Source of the DNA: an uncultured Bacillota bacterium
GTDB lineage: Bacteria; Bacillota_I; Bacilli_A; Erysipelotrichales; Erysipelotrichaceae
Assembly (NCBI GenBank): GCA_949287785.1
Contig: CASEHR010000064.1
Coordinates: 1 to 6,260, forward strand
Reading direction: 5' to 3'
DNA length: 6,260 nt
In this document: one piece after another, positions 5,814 to 6,260 of the stretch
How the letters are laid out: each line of letters starts with the position of its first letter
Numbering within the stretch: position 1 is the stretch's first letter
Program-made: the position numbers and the translations under genes
The notes under the pieces: generated by a model
What the model was told of the DNA's origin: nothing
What the model saw: only the letters and a program-made list of their open reading frames with translations
Databases searched by the model: none

Positions 5814-6260
5814 CTATTTCATCTCCTTCCATACCGACAGATGCCATGGCTGGCTGGAATGTATTATGTCTCTGCCCATTTTGATAATCAATAACTGCAG
5901 CTACTACACCAAATAATGTCAAAGCAAGTGTAGGAACGCCAAGGTATGCAGTTAATAAGAATCCGGCAAGCATATAAGGCCACAATTTTGTAAATGGCAA
6001 ATAGCGCATAAGGATTACGATACCTACAACCGGCATCAGACTGCCTGATGTCCTAAGCGCATTGATAAACCATTCTGGTACAGCCGCCATAATGCTTTGA
6101 GCGGTTGTAGCACCCAAAATAAGGAGCAATAAGATTGGAATTGCATTACATGAACCTTTGACAACAAATCCCCAAAAGTTCATGCTTGCAGCTTTACCAT
6201 ATTCTTTTCTTTCGATAAGAGCGTCAGCGCGATTCGATAAAAAGATGCAGGTGTATCTTC
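5806..6260 (-). CDS. PTS mannose/fructose/sorbose-family IIC component, C-terminal 150 residues (partial, runs off right edge)
   Basis: This membrane permease component pairs with IID. The ATG at 6183 is an internal methionine, not the start: the frame stays open to the edge, adding 25 residues (including SNRADALIERKEYGKAAS) that match the charged loop preceding the last IIC helices. Hydrophobic segments are seen in NAIPILLLLILG and onward (about 38-60 of the visible part), MPVVGIVILMRYL (about 75-87), and in the region after LWPYMLAGFLL (about 93-121), followed by a hydrophilic tail ending EGDEIDE. The family is about 250-270 residues long, so roughly 100 residues are outside. The stop TAG lies within the IID start overlap. 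The IIA gene, not seen here, is probably further upstream (right), or encoded elsewhere. Confidence 0.88.
   Translation of the reverse strand, partial: RYTCIFLSNRADALIERKEYGKAASMNFWGFVVKGSCNAIPILLLLILGATTAQSIMAAVPEWFINALRTSGSLMPVVGIVILMRYLPFTKLWPYMLAGFLLTAYLGVPTLALTLFGVVAAVIDYQNGQRHNTFQPAMASVGMEGDEIDE

Noticed and set aside
5806..6183. IIC as a short complete 125-residue protein
   Set aside because: The ATG at 6183 has no ribosome site, the frame continues upstream to the window edge with family-like sequence, and IIC proteins are about twice this length.

Overview
The window looks like a low- to medium-GC Bacillota (Firmicutes) chromosome. Strong AAGGAG-type ribosome binding sites lie a few bases before nearly every gene, genes are packed into tight operons, and a mannose-family phosphotransferase (PTS) amino-sugar locus is present. 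The standard code is used, with no internal TGA reassignment. An Erysipelotrichia- or Lachnospiraceae-like gut bacterium would fit, but that is inference and I cannot name a genus.

Layout: (1) Bases 1-1763, minus strand, hold two adjacent genes of the neutral/alkaline ceramidase-like family (PF04734 type). The upstream copy (522-1763) is complete. The downstream copy (1-520) starts one base after it and runs off the left edge. They are clear paralogues. (2) Bases 1764-1921 are a divergent intergenic region with a plausible promoter for each side. (3) Bases 1922-2473, plus strand, hold one lone gene. Its N-terminal part resembles a Phd/YefM antitoxin and its C-terminal part a RelE/ParE toxin, so it looks like a toxin-antitoxin pair fused in one polypeptide. 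This is the most unusual item in the window. (4) Bases 2474-2641 contain a strong hairpin with T-runs on both sides, a bidirectional terminator between convergent genes. (5) Bases 2642-6260, minus strand, are one operon read right to left: PTS IIC (cut by the right edge), IID, a UPF0309-type SIS-domain protein, PTS IIB and N-acetylhexosamine-6-phosphate deacetylase (NagA/AgaA-like). Each gene overlaps or nearly touches the next.

How they work together (inference from families and order): the PTS imports and phosphorylates an N-acetylated amino sugar (GlcNAc, GalNAc, ManNAc or a disaccharide containing one). NagA removes the acetyl group, and the SIS protein probably acts on the phosphosugar. 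IIA and any deaminase or aldolase are not in view. The ceramidase-like pair would hydrolyse an amide substrate in the cytoplasm, possibly also host- or glycan-derived, but the true substrate cannot be read from the sequence. No tRNA, rRNA, CRISPR array or insertion sequence was seen.
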